Shown here: positions 43,034-51,651 of the stretch, in pieces | How positions within the stretch are numbered: the stretch's first letter is position 1 | How the letters are laid out: the number at the start of each line of letters is the position of its first letter | Source: Candidatus Poribacteria bacterium | GTDB taxonomy: Bacteria; Poribacteria; WGA-4E; WGA-3G | DNA length: 64,000 bases | Direction: 5' to 3' | Assembly (NCBI GenBank): GCA_022827185.1 | Contig: JAJDTM010000057.1 | Location: forward strand, 186,001-250,000 | The notes under the pieces: generated by a model | Told to the model about the DNA's origin: nothing | Seen by the model: the letters and a program-made list of their open reading frames with translations, nothing else | Database searches by the model: none | Position numbers and translations under genes: made by a program

Positions 43034-44104
43034 ATGAAATCTCAAATTTTCTACGAACCCGAATCAATGAGCCTCGAAGACCGACCCGTACCCGAACACG
43101 GCGATAATGACCTGTTAGTTCAAGTACGTTCGGTAGGCATCTGCGGTTCGGATGTCGCATATTATTTTGGTAACAGTTCACTTGAAACCGACGACGGAAA
43201 AGGACCCCTTATCCTTGGACACGAATTTACTGGTGAAGTCGTTGAAGTTGGTAGTCAAGCAGGAGCAACTGGTGGATTTAAAGTAGGGGACCGCGTTGTC
43301 GTCAATCCCGTCCAATCAAATCCGGACTCCTTTTGGAGCAAGAAAGGGTTGTCCAACCTGTGCCCTGAAAAACGCGTATTAGGTGTAGGTGTTGATGGCG
43401 GATTCGCTGAGTACGCTGTCTCCGATTATCGCTGGACAGTCAAATTACCCGATAACGTTACTTATGATCAAGGGGCACTCACAGAACCGCTGGCATGCGG
43501 ACTCTACGCTGTCAATAACCTCAACGCTGAAGAAGGGCAGACCGCCGTTGTCTTCGGACCAGGACCTATCGGTTTGATGATGGTGCAGGTATTAAAGAGC
43601 CGCGGCTTGAAAAACGTTCTGCTTGTCGGGACTCGCGATTATCGCTTGGATTGCGGTAAAGAACTCGGCGCAGATGTCGTCGTCAACGTCAGCGATACGA
43701 GCTCTCCGCACTACGTTGAAGACCTCGGTGCAACAATTGAGGCACTTAATAACGGAGAATTGGCGGACCGCGCAATTACGGCTACCAGCTCACTTGACGC
43801 AATTCACACCGCATTAAAAGTCACGGGTAGGCACGCAACAGTCGTTATCTTCGGACTCCCCGGCGACACAGATGTGATGCAGGTACCTATCCTTGATACC
43901 ATCCTTGATGATAAAACGATTCGATTCTCTTGGCTCGCACCCGATACATGGGAAGAGGCAGTACAACTCATTTCGAGCGGCGATGTCAATATGGACAAAA
44001 TTATTAGCCATGAATTTTCGCTTGAATCCCTCGTTGAAGGGATAACAAAGGTCCGAAACCGTGAAGATGCTTGTACTAAAGGGCTAATAAAAGTTTCTTC
44101 CTAA
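43034..44104 (+). CDS. Medium-chain alcohol/polyol dehydrogenase lacking the structural zinc site
   Basis: A 356-residue MDR-family dehydrogenase. Catalytic zinc ligands are present: Cys in GICGSDVAYYF, then GHEFTGEVVEVG. The NAD(P)-binding turn reads VFGPGPIGLMMVQ. The four-cysteine lobe that holds structural zinc in alcohol and sorbitol dehydrogenases is replaced by NPVQSNPDSFWSKKGLSNLCPE, which has a single Cys, so only the catalytic zinc is expected. Family members oxidise polyols, threonine or sugar alcohols. TAGGAGG precedes the ATG. Confidence 0.88.
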   Translation: MKSQIFYEPESMSLEDRPVPEHGDNDLLVQVRSVGICGSDVAYYFGNSSLETDDGKGPLILGHEFTGEVVEVGSQAGATGGFKVGDRVVVNPVQSNPDSFWSKKGLSNLCPEKRVLGVGVDGGFAEYAVSDYRWTVKLPDNVTYDQGALTEPLACGLYAVNNLNAEEGQTAVVFGPGPIGLMMVQVLKSRGLKNVLLVGTRDYRLDCGKELGADVVVNVSDTSSPHYVEDLGATIEALNNGELADRAITATSSLDAIHTALKVTGRHATVVIFGLPGDTDVMQVPILDTILDDKTIRFSWLAPDTWEEAVQLISSGDVNMDKIISHEFSLESLVEGITKVRNREDACTKGLIKVSS

Positions 44105-44116
44105 TCGGTATCTAAT

Positions 44117-44443
44117 ATGGGTATCCCATTTTTCATCGTTTTTGTCCTTTCGATTGCTTTTCTATCGCTTGGAATAACTGGGTTGGGTGACTTCGTCTCA
44201 GTGGAGTGGCCTCAGCAGGACTCACCCGAGGCGGTCACCCCTTACCTCAGTTTGCAAGCCAATTATTCAGCAATCGGGCGATGCGTTTCAGGGTTTCTAC
44301 TATTTCTGGTGAGCCTTTATGTTATGGGTTTTCTCCTCTATCTTGAGGAGCGAGAGAGCGGTAGGATTATGAAAAATGTTAAAAGTTTCGCGAAACTACG
44401 GCAGTTCTTGGAACGGCGTCAAAAAGGCGGTATTTCACAATGA
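44117..44443 (+). CDS. Hypothetical two-helix membrane protein
   Basis: A 108-residue protein with two hydrophobic helices (FFIVFVLSIAFLSLGITGLG and CVSGFLLFLVSLYVMGFLLYL) and a basic cytoplasmic tail. No family is recognised. It starts 12 bases after the dehydrogenase and its stop overlaps the ATG of the LamG remnant (ATGA). It is likely transcribed with the dehydrogenase upstream and the heme genes downstream. Confidence 0.65.
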   Translation: MGIPFFIVFVLSIAFLSLGITGLGDFVSVEWPQQDSPEAVTPYLSLQANYSAIGRCVSGFLLFLVSLYVMGFLLYLEERESGRIMKNVKSFAKLRQFLERRQKGGISQ

Positions 44444-44592
44444 TATCTTTCAAGGCGATGTTTAGCGATACCCTAAGCGAAGCAGACCTAAAAACACTCA
44501 TGGATGAAGGGGTCGGCAAAGTTCTTGGTGTTGCACCTGTAGAACCCGTAGGCAAATTAGCAACAACATGGAGCACCTTAAAGGCGCGTTGA
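44440..44592 (+). pseudogene. Remnant: C-terminal tail of a LamG-type secreted protein
   Basis: A 50-codon frame with ATG overlapping the previous stop. Its sequence (FSDTLSEADLKTLMDEG...GKLATTWSTLKAR) matches the last 45 residues of the LamG protein at 3599-4399 (FNVVLSEDEIQSIMDDG...DKLTTTWATLKK). The LamG domain itself and the signal peptide are missing. It looks like the surviving 3' end of a deleted family member, possibly still translated by coupling. It lies 19 bases before hemE. Confidence 0.65.
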
Positions 44593-44611
44593 AGAGGTAA
44601 ACCCTGCGAGC

Positions 44612-45691
44612 ATGGAACAACAACTGAAAAACGACTTACTTCTTCGCGCTGCACGCTGTCTGCCAGTGGAACGTGTGCCTGTGTGGATGATGCGGCAGGC
44701 TGGCAGATCGGATCCGCTTTATCGACAGATTCGGCAAGCGCTTAACATCCCGTTGGAGCAGCTTTTCCGAACTTGTCCCGCACCGATGTCAGACACCGAT
44801 GTCGAATCTGCAGTCAAAATTTCGCTGCTACCAAAACGCATCGGTGTTGATGCCATTATTGTCTACAAGGATATTCTCACACCGCTTGCCCCAATGGGCG
44901 CGCATTTCCGGTTTGACCCAGGCCCCATTTTAAACCCACCGATTCGGACGCAATCACAAGTCGATGCACTCCAATCCGTCGATGACCCCGCCTCGCAATT
45001 AGCGTTCACAGGAAACGTCATTCGCAACCTACGCGAAACTCTCAACGGTGAACTACCGCTCATCGGTTTTGCTGGTGCCCCTTTAACACTCGCATTTTTT
45101 CTCATCGCAGGAGAAAGTCCTATCAAACGAGGGACTGGCGTATCGGAAAAAGCAACGCCAGTCTTCCAAATGATTCAGGAGGCACCTGATCTTTTGCATC
45201 GTTTACTAAGCAAGTTAACACAGATGACCATTAACTACCTGAATTATCAAGTCGATGCGGGTGCTCAGATCGTTCAACTTTTCGAGTCTATCGCGGATGT
45301 TTTACCGAGACACATATACGAGGATTTCGCATTTCCGTATCACCAGCAAATTTTCGCTGAACTCAACCGGAAGGTGTCGGGAATACTTTTCGCGAAAGAG
45401 TGCACTTATCTTGATTTAATGCATCAGAGTGGCGCAGATGTACTCAGTGTTGGGAAATGCGTAGACCTCAGCGAAGCTAAAGCCAAAACTGACTCTACCG
45501 TCGCTTTTCAGGGAAACGTTGATAACGATATTCTCCGAGATGGAACATCCGAAGACATCACGACAGCCGTCAAAACCTGCTTAAACCAAGGCGGTGGAAC
45601 GGGACATATACTGAACTTGAGCCACGGACTCCACAGAGACACGCCTTTCGATAACGTTAAACATTTCGTAAATATCGCAAAAACGCTTTAG
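44612..45691 (+). CDS. hemE: Uroporphyrinogen decarboxylase
   Basis: A 359-residue HemE of the usual length. The first signature PVWMMRQAGR (~residue 23) and second signature GFAGAPLTLA (~147) are present, as are the substrate-binding Asp/Tyr region and the C-terminal LSHGLHRDTP with the catalytic His. It removes four carboxyl groups from uroporphyrinogen III to give coproporphyrinogen III in the cytoplasm. It heads a tight run of heme genes; the next gene begins 8 bases after the stop. Confidence 0.95.
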   Translation: MEQQLKNDLLLRAARCLPVERVPVWMMRQAGRSDPLYRQIRQALNIPLEQLFRTCPAPMSDTDVESAVKISLLPKRIGVDAIIVYKDILTPLAPMGAHFRFDPGPILNPPIRTQSQVDALQSVDDPASQLAFTGNVIRNLRETLNGELPLIGFAGAPLTLAFFLIAGESPIKRGTGVSEKATPVFQMIQEAPDLLHRLLSKLTQMTINYLNYQVDAGAQIVQLFESIADVLPRHIYEDFAFPYHQQIFAELNRKVSGILFAKECTYLDLMHQSGADVLSVGKCVDLSEAKAKTDSTVAFQGNVDNDILRDGTSEDITTAVKTCLNQGGGTGHILNLSHGLHRDTPFDNVKHFVNIAKTL

Positions 45692-45699
45692 GAAGATAA

Positions 45700-47157
45700 A
45701 TGAGAAACATTCCTGAAAACCCTTTCGCACCGCGACAATATGGGCAGCTCGTTGAGGTAACAGAACAGGTTTATCTATTTCGCAATATCGTCAATTCTTC
45801 CATCATCATAGGAGATAACGGTGTTGCAGTAATTGATACACAAGTGAACCAGATGATGGCACGTCGGCTTTACAACGCAATCCGCACCATTACAGACAAA
45901 CCGATCCTGTATGCGATTAACACACATTACCATTGGGATCATACGAACGGAAACGTTATTTTTCGTCAGGCAGGCGCAACTGTCGTCGCACGCGAGATGA
46001 CTAAAGATTTCATGGTGAACAGGGCACCGCGACAGGAAGCATTCTTGCGTTCTCGAGGCTTTACATTAGGGGATCCGCCATTCCTGCCACAGCGGACGTT
46101 CACACACGAAACCGAACTCGATTTAGGCAATCAACCGCTGCACCTCGTTCACTTAGGAAAAGCGGAGACAGATGATGCAACCGCCATCAGGGTCCCAGCA
46201 GAAGATTGCATTGTCTCTGGGGACACTGTCATGACAGGGAGTTTTCCGATCTTTGGGCAGCCTGTTATGAACGAAGGTCTCATGGCGAACCACGATTGGA
46301 TTAATACAATTAAAGAACTCCGTAACTACACACCTAAATATGTGCTACCGGGGCACGGTCCTTTGGCACAAGATGCTGAAATCGACCTGTTGCTCCAGAT
46401 AGAATCCTATTTCCTAACCGAAGTCCGAAAACACGTCGAACAGGGGTTGTCTTTAACCGAACTGCTCGCTGAAATGGAAGCGGATCTACCCGACTGGATT
46501 CGCGCGATCGCTGAGGTTTGGGGGACACCCCGGTATGCGATTTTAAGGGTTTACCGCGGATTGATTGACGATCCAGAACCGGGTTGGCAACATCTGAAAC
46601 CTTCGGTGATCCCGACTGCGGATACCGGAAAACTTCATCAAAAAATACACGAACTTGAGGACTTTGAAGCGTACCGAGAAACTGCCGAAGAGGTCGCCGA
46701 GGGCAACGACTTCGGTTTAGCAATTGCTATCTTGAGAACCGCAACCGAAAAATATGCGAATCTTCCTGACGCATGGACGGAATACGCAAATTTGCTTACA
46801 CAAGCCTCCCGCACTGTGTCAAGCGTTCTTGAGAAGGGGGATTTCTTCGCCGAGGCAAAAAAAGCACTCAATACCGCGCTCGAACTCGACCCCGATTATG
46901 CACCAGCGCACCTTTTACGTGGGTACAACCACATCCTCTCTGCCTACCGGAATGGTGATGAAACAAAAACAGGGTTGGAGGCTATCTATAAAGCTTTAGT
47001 CGGCGGACTTCACGGCACGCAACTCGCACAAGCATATTTTTCCATCGGACTCGCGCATCGAACGGATGGAAACGAAACCTTGGCACGTGAGGCTTTCACG
47101 AAGGCAATTAACGCCGACGCACGATTCATGCCAGCACAGTTAGCCAATATGGCATAG
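45700..47157 (+). CDS. Metallo-beta-lactamase fold hydrolase fused to TPR repeats
   Basis: A 485-residue protein. Residues ~15-235 form a metallo-beta-lactamase fold with the metal motif THYHWDHTNG (HxHxDH; ~residue 77), DCIVSGDTVM and VLPGHGPL. The C-terminal ~190 residues contain TPR-like helices (AIAILRTATEKYANLPDAW, KALNTALELDPDYAPAHLL, EAFTKAINADARFMPA). The class hydrolyses thioesters, lactams, sulfate esters or similar bonds. Its place between hemE and hemH, with gaps of 8 and 15 bases, suggests a link to heme metabolism, but no such function is known to me. Confidence 0.85.
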   Translation: MRNIPENPFAPRQYGQLVEVTEQVYLFRNIVNSSIIIGDNGVAVIDTQVNQMMARRLYNAIRTITDKPILYAINTHYHWDHTNGNVIFRQAGATVVAREMTKDFMVNRAPRQEAFLRSRGFTLGDPPFLPQRTFTHETELDLGNQPLHLVHLGKAETDDATAIRVPAEDCIVSGDTVMTGSFPIFGQPVMNEGLMANHDWINTIKELRNYTPKYVLPGHGPLAQDAEIDLLLQIESYFLTEVRKHVEQGLSLTELLAEMEADLPDWIRAIAEVWGTPRYAILRVYRGLIDDPEPGWQHLKPSVIPTADTGKLHQKIHELEDFEAYRETAEEVAEGNDFGLAIAILRTATEKYANLPDAWTEYANLLTQASRTVSSVLEKGDFFAEAKKALNTALELDPDYAPAHLLRGYNHILSAYRNGDETKTGLEAIYKALVGGLHGTQLAQAYFSIGLAHRTDGNETLAREAFTKAINADARFMPAQLANMA

Positions 47158-47172
47158 GAGGAACAGATTAAA

Positions 47173-48117
47173 ATGAACTACGACAGCGTTTTACTCGTTG
47201 CATTTGGCGGTCCTACACCAGGATGCTGTCAAAAATACGACAGCGACGCATGTCCCGGTGAAGCTTACTGCTTTGTTGAGGGAATTGCTGGAACAGCCGA
47301 ATCTGAAAAAGAACGTGTAAAAGACATCTCGACACATTACGTCCAATTGGGCGGGTTTTCGCCATTCAATGAGTTAACTTTCAGGCAAGCCGACGCTTTA
47401 GAAAACGCGTTACAAGCACGCGATCTCTCGCTTCCTGTTTATGCCGGATTTAGGCATTGGACACCTTATTTAAAGGAAGTCGTCGCTGAAATGGCACAAA
47501 AAGGACACCGTAAAATACTCGGCATTATCATGGCACCCCACCAATCCAAAGTCAGTTGGGAGTGGTATCAACAGGCAGTCAAAAAAGGAATTAAGGCAGT
47601 TGATGGCGAAAAACCGTCGATCGATTATCTCGACCCGTGGTACACACACCAAGGCTATGTCGGTGCTATCGCTGAAATTATCAAAACCGCGTGTGGGGAC
47701 AAGTTAGAACGTGCCGAGCTTGTTTTCACAGCACACGCAATCCCACAAGCAGCGGCGGATGCCTCACCTTATACACAACAGTTTGAAAAAACCGGTGAAG
47801 CTGTCGCCCAAGAAATAGGGAAAACTCGATTCGGTTTTGCCTACCAAAGTGAAGTAGAAAACAGCCCTATTCCGTGGACACAGCCTGACATCAGCGATTG
47901 GATTAAAGCCCGAAAAGAAGAAGGCGTTGACACCGTTGTCGCCTCACCGATCGGTTTTCTTTGTGATCACGTTGAAGTGCTCTACGATCTTGACATAGAG
48001 GCAGCCGAAACGGCGGAAGCATGCGGAATTGATTTCATTCGAGCGGGAACTGTCGGCGCGCATCCCAAATTCATCAACATGTTAGCAGATTTTGTGTGTG
48101 AAAAATCGGAGAAATAG
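47173..48117 (+). CDS. hemH: Ferrochelatase (proto- or coproporphyrin) with a cysteine-rich N-terminal insert
   Basis: A 314-residue ferrochelatase-fold protein. It opens DSVLLVAFGGPTPG as in actinobacterial-type ferrochelatases and keeps GGFSPFNELTFRQA, the catalytic His in ELVFTAHAIPQAA (~residue 187) and the acidic metal-site strand SPIGFLCDHVEVLYDLDIEA, key elements HVEVLYDLD. Directly after the first strand it has CCQKYDSDACPGEAYCF, four cysteines in 17 residues that typical family members lack here; they could hold a metal or a cluster. It inserts iron into a porphyrin. It lies between the MBL-TPR gene and hemY. Confidence 0.88.
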   Translation: MNYDSVLLVAFGGPTPGCCQKYDSDACPGEAYCFVEGIAGTAESEKERVKDISTHYVQLGGFSPFNELTFRQADALENALQARDLSLPVYAGFRHWTPYLKEVVAEMAQKGHRKILGIIMAPHQSKVSWEWYQQAVKKGIKAVDGEKPSIDYLDPWYTHQGYVGAIAEIIKTACGDKLERAELVFTAHAIPQAAADASPYTQQFEKTGEAVAQEIGKTRFGFAYQSEVENSPIPWTQPDISDWIKARKEEGVDTVVASPIGFLCDHVEVLYDLDIEAAETAEACGIDFIRAGTVGAHPKFINMLADFVCEKSEK

Positions 48118-48194
48118 ACTTCCAAACTTCTAACCTTCCAATCTTCCAACGGATCTGCGGATCAAAAACGTAGATTTAACATTGAAACTTGCTT

Positions 48195-49610
48195 ATGGAA
48201 GCCCCCAATAAGAAACGTGCTATTGTTATCGGCGGCGGCATCACAGGGTTAGCGGCGTGCTATCGCTTACAACGCGAGGCAGCGCGGCGCAATATCTCGC
48301 TTGATGTTACACTTCTTGAAGCGACCGGACGCGTGGGCGGGGTTATCCAGACCGAACACCGAGACGGATTCCTCATTGAACACGGGCCCGATGCCTTTAT
48401 CTCAACAAAACCGGCAGCAAAAGCGTTATCCGAAGAACTCGGTATCGCGGATCAATTCATAGGCACTAACCCGAAAGTCCGTCGGAGTTTCGTAACCCGA
48501 AACGGAACATTACATCCTGTCCCTGAAGGCTTTTACATGATGGCACCGGGATCCTTGAAGCCTTTTCTGAAAACTCCACTTTTCAGTTGGCGCGGCAAAC
48601 TGCGGATGGCAATGGATCTCTTTATCCCACGTCGAGAAAGAGATATTGATGAAGCCGTAGCACATTTCGTCAGGCGTCGCCTCGGCACCGAAGCCTTCAC
48701 ACGCATCGCGCAACCTATGATCGGCGGCATCTATACCTCAGATGCCGAAAATTTAAGCCTCAAATCGACTTTTCCAAGATTTTTGGAGATGGAGAAAACA
48801 CACGGCAGCATTATTAAAGCACTCCGCGCACAAAAAAAACAGGCAGCCGAAACCAGCCAAGATACCAGCGGTCCGCGTTATAGTCTCTTTCTGTCATTCG
48901 GATCCGGTATGCAAACACTGGTTGATACGCTTGCCGAGATCGGGTCCAGTAGTATTAAATTAAATGCCCATGTAGAACAGATCCAGCAAAATACCGATGG
49001 CACTGGATGGCATGTCTCACTTGCGACTGGCGAAACTCTGAATTCGGAACTCCTCTGTATAGCGCTGCCAGCAATACAGACAAGTGCACTCATCGAAAAT
49101 GTATCAAATCCACTCGCTACGAAACTGAATACGATTCCCTACGCCTCTTCTGCGACCATTAATTTAGCGTTTCGCCGTGCAGATATTACGCACCCGTTAG
49201 ATGGCATGGGATTTGTTGTCCCTGCTACAGAAAACCTATCTATTATTGGATGTTCGTTCAGTAGTGTCAAATTTGAGAACCGCGCACCGGAAGAATATGT
49301 CCTATTACGTGCCTTCATCGGTGAACCCACTGCTAAACGCTCCGAAATTGATCTTATTCAGTTGTGTCAAACCGATTTAACACCGCTCCTCGGGATCAAG
49401 GAAGCCGCGCAATTCGTTACTGTTCACAAGCATACGCAAGCAATGGCACAGTATCAAGTAGGGCATCAAGAAGTCGTCAATGATATAGAACGGCTTACAA
49501 GCAAATTGCCAGGACTCGCTCTCGCCGGAAATGGTTACCACGGGATAGGCATTCCCGACTGTATTCGGAGTGCGGAGGCTGCAGCGGTTTCACTCTTAGA
49601 TGCATTGTGA
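48195..49610 (+). CDS. hemY: Protoporphyrinogen/coproporphyrinogen oxidase (HemY type, FAD)
   Basis: A 471-residue FAD amine-oxidase-family enzyme. The dinucleotide motif is VIGGGITGLAACYRL near the N-terminus, followed by LLEATGRVGGVIQTE and EHGPDAFIS. The C-terminus has LALAGNGYHGIGIPDCIRSAE, key element GNGYHGIGIPDC, which closes the FAD site. It oxidises the porphyrinogen ring before or after metal insertion, depending on which heme route the cell uses. ATG at 48195 is used; the frame is open to a TTG at 48189. A CT-rich tract (CTTCCAA-like units, 48119-48150) fills the gap before it. Confidence 0.92.
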   Translation: MEAPNKKRAIVIGGGITGLAACYRLQREAARRNISLDVTLLEATGRVGGVIQTEHRDGFLIEHGPDAFISTKPAAKALSEELGIADQFIGTNPKVRRSFVTRNGTLHPVPEGFYMMAPGSLKPFLKTPLFSWRGKLRMAMDLFIPRRERDIDEAVAHFVRRRLGTEAFTRIAQPMIGGIYTSDAENLSLKSTFPRFLEMEKTHGSIIKALRAQKKQAAETSQDTSGPRYSLFLSFGSGMQTLVDTLAEIGSSSIKLNAHVEQIQQNTDGTGWHVSLATGETLNSELLCIALPAIQTSALIENVSNPLATKLNTIPYASSATINLAFRRADITHPLDGMGFVVPATENLSIIGCSFSSVKFENRAPEEYVLLRAFIGEPTAKRSEIDLIQLCQTDLTPLLGIKEAAQFVTVHKHTQAMAQYQVGHQEVVNDIERLTSKLPGLALAGNGYHGIGIPDCIRSAEAAAVSLLDAL

Positions 49611-49618
49611 GGCGCGCG

Positions 49619-50641
49619 ATGAATCTTAAGATAATACACTGGAGCATAATCGGCGTAGTAGGTTTCGGACTGTTTGTCGCTGTATTGGTAATGTTAACCG
49701 GTAACCTCACACTTCGGGCAGAAAACGATGGACTTCGTGTGACAGAGATGTTCCAAGGCTTTCAGGACGGGAAGTGTAAAAGCTGTCACCCGGCTATCTG
49801 GAGGGAGTGGGAGGGTTCGATGCACGCGAAAGCGTGGGTTGATGAAATCTATCAAGCCGCTGCGAGGCAGGTCGCCGACAGGGAAACAAAGTGCGACCAG
49901 TGCCATGCCCCACAACCAATTCTCATCACAGGTGTTGGGGAAATGCCAAAACTGAGAGACAAACAACGGGAAGCAGGCGTTTCGTGTCTCGTCTGTCACC
50001 TCGATGCACACGGTGCGATGAACGGACCACCAGCAAGTGCGGAAACCTATTTTCATGCCAACGTTACCAATTCCATCTATACCGAACCGACAACGCTCTG
50101 CGGCACCTGCCACGGTCAACAAAGCGTGCCTGAACATGACCAAGTCTCCAGTTTTTTGAATAGCAAATTCGCTGACGGAAGTACGAGTTGCGCGACGTGT
50201 CACATGCCGGTTGTAAAGCGGTTACAGAGCACAACCAGTCATGAAAGCATCAAGGGGCGGAAACATACATGGCGTGGCAGCCGTAGTGTTGCACAACTTA
50301 AGCGCGCCGCGACGCTTCAACTTGAATACACAGATGGAAAAGCGGATGTGAAACTTCGGAGTAAAACAGGGCATATCTTACCGGGAGGGACATTGCGCAC
50401 CATCGTGCTTGAGATGACACTTTTCGCATCGGATGGCACCGAACGTCAGAGACAACAGATCTCAATCTCTGCTGAGAACGAGAACCGCCTGCTTCCAGAC
50501 GAAAACAGAACTTACGCTTTTGATATTGCGTCCCCCACGACAGGCAACACGATCAAAGCACGTTTGATATATCAATTGACACCAAAAACACCAGAATCCG
50601 CGTGGATATTAATGGCAGAGAAAACGCACATAGTACCATAA
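49619..50641 (+). CDS. Membrane-anchored five-heme cytochrome c (c554-like)
   Basis: A 340-residue exported multiheme protein. After an N-terminal anchor (IIGVVGFGLFVAVLVMLTG) come five CxxCH heme motifs: CKSCH, CDQCH, CLVCH, CGTCH and CATCH, all between residues ~55 and 200, with distal His candidates between them (SMHAKAW, HESIKGRKHTW). The C-terminal ~130 residues form a beta-rich domain without hemes. It resembles periplasmic tetra- and multiheme electron carriers. It starts 8 bases after hemY, so heme supply and a heme-rich protein are produced together. Confidence 0.9.
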   Translation: MNLKIIHWSIIGVVGFGLFVAVLVMLTGNLTLRAENDGLRVTEMFQGFQDGKCKSCHPAIWREWEGSMHAKAWVDEIYQAAARQVADRETKCDQCHAPQPILITGVGEMPKLRDKQREAGVSCLVCHLDAHGAMNGPPASAETYFHANVTNSIYTEPTTLCGTCHGQQSVPEHDQVSSFLNSKFADGSTSCATCHMPVVKRLQSTTSHESIKGRKHTWRGSRSVAQLKRAATLQLEYTDGKADVKLRSKTGHILPGGTLRTIVLEMTLFASDGTERQRQQISISAENENRLLPDENRTYAFDIASPTTGNTIKARLIYQLTPKTPESAWILMAEKTHIVP

Positions 50642-50642
50642 C

Positions 50643-51383
50643 CTACGCATTCATATTTGGCAACGAATCGAAACCGAGCAACCGCTTTAATGTCGGAGTC
50701 GCACGCGAAACAACTTCATCCGACACGAGGTTAAGGTGTGCTTGTTGCGGTTTCAAGATAGAACGGCAGAAAAAACCGAGTAACCCAACACGCGGTTCAT
50801 TCGTTCTATTTTCTGATGAGCCATGCCATATTGCCCCGTTAACAATTAAAACGGACCCCCGCGGTCCGCAGATTTGCAACTCGTCGGCATATTCGACACC
50901 CGATTCAGGTAAGGCTTCAAGCCGTCCGTGGCTTCCCGGCACACAACTGGTTGCCCCATTTTCGATCGTAAAGTCATCTAAAAACCAGACGCTGTTAGCG
51001 ACGAGTGGAAAACTCGGACGTGGTGTCGGCAAACCAGATAACGGGTAATCAATATGGAGACCGGCATCCGGCGCGCCGGGATAAAGCACATTCACGGTAA
51101 AGGAACTCAATGTGCAATCAGCACCGAGCAGATACTCTATCGCGGCGAGCATCTTCGGTTGTTGGATAGCCTCTTCAAAGATTTCGCCTTTATCTACGAG
51201 GTTCCAGACGCGTTGTGCGCTGTCGTTCGCGAGGTATGTGTGGCCTTTACCGGTTTCTTGTTCTGCCGCAGCGAGTGCCAGCGAACGTTCCCGAAGCTGC
51301 AGCGTTGTCTCCGAAGGGATAAGGCTTTCCAGAAGCAGAAAACCGTGCTGATCCAATTGTGCTTTTTCAGATTCATTCAACAT
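50643..51383 (-). CDS. Phytanoyl-CoA dioxygenase (PhyH) family protein
   Basis: A 246-residue Fe(II)/2-oxoglutarate dioxygenase. The iron triad is GLHIDYP (HxD, ~residue 112) and AIWHGSSENR (distal His, ~189), followed by an Arg in NEPRVGLLGFF that can bind 2-oxoglutarate. It begins HGFLLLESLIPSETTLQLRE as its first helix region, normal for the family. It converges with the cytochrome gene with only one base between stops. The substrate is unknown, and it is only distantly like the PhyH protein at 20965-21786. Confidence 0.88.
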   Translation of the reverse strand: MLNESEKAQLDQHGFLLLESLIPSETTLQLRERSLALAAAEQETGKGHTYLANDSAQRVWNLVDKGEIFEEAIQQPKMLAAIEYLLGADCTLSSFTVNVLYPGAPDAGLHIDYPLSGLPTPRPSFPLVANSVWFLDDFTIENGATSCVPGSHGRLEALPESGVEYADELQICGPRGSVLIVNGAIWHGSSENRTNEPRVGLLGFFCRSILKPQQAHLNLVSDEVVSRATPTLKRLLGFDSLPNMNA

Positions 51384-51528
51384 AGGCTTTTTCCTCGAAT
51401 GTTATTATGCTCTTTTGTAGAAGGGATTTCCGAATCCCGTATCACAGTAAAAATGATCCCATTGGTCGTGATTTTTCAACCGAAATGGTTAAAATCCGAA
51501 AACTAAATAACCCTAAAATGTTTTTTTC

Positions 51529-51557
51529 TTGACAGTTTAAGCGTTTTATAGTACTAT
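51529..51557 (+). promoter_or_regulatory. Sigma70-like promoter, distal (surface operon)
   Basis: TTGACA, 17 bases, TACTAT. It is one of two tandem promoters in the 713-base gap before the adhesin gene. Confidence 0.5.
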
Positions 51558-51622
51558 GTCAAACATATTGTCAATTTCTACTAAAATAGTTGGAAATTGG
51601 CAACCAAAATTCAAATTTTGAT

Positions 51623-51651
51623 TTGACATATTTTTAAAATTGTGGTATTAT
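51623..51651 (+). promoter_or_regulatory. Sigma70-like promoter, proximal (surface operon)
   Basis: TTGACA, 17 bases, TATTAT. Transcription from here would give a leader of about 440 bases before the ATG at 52097. Confidence 0.6.
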
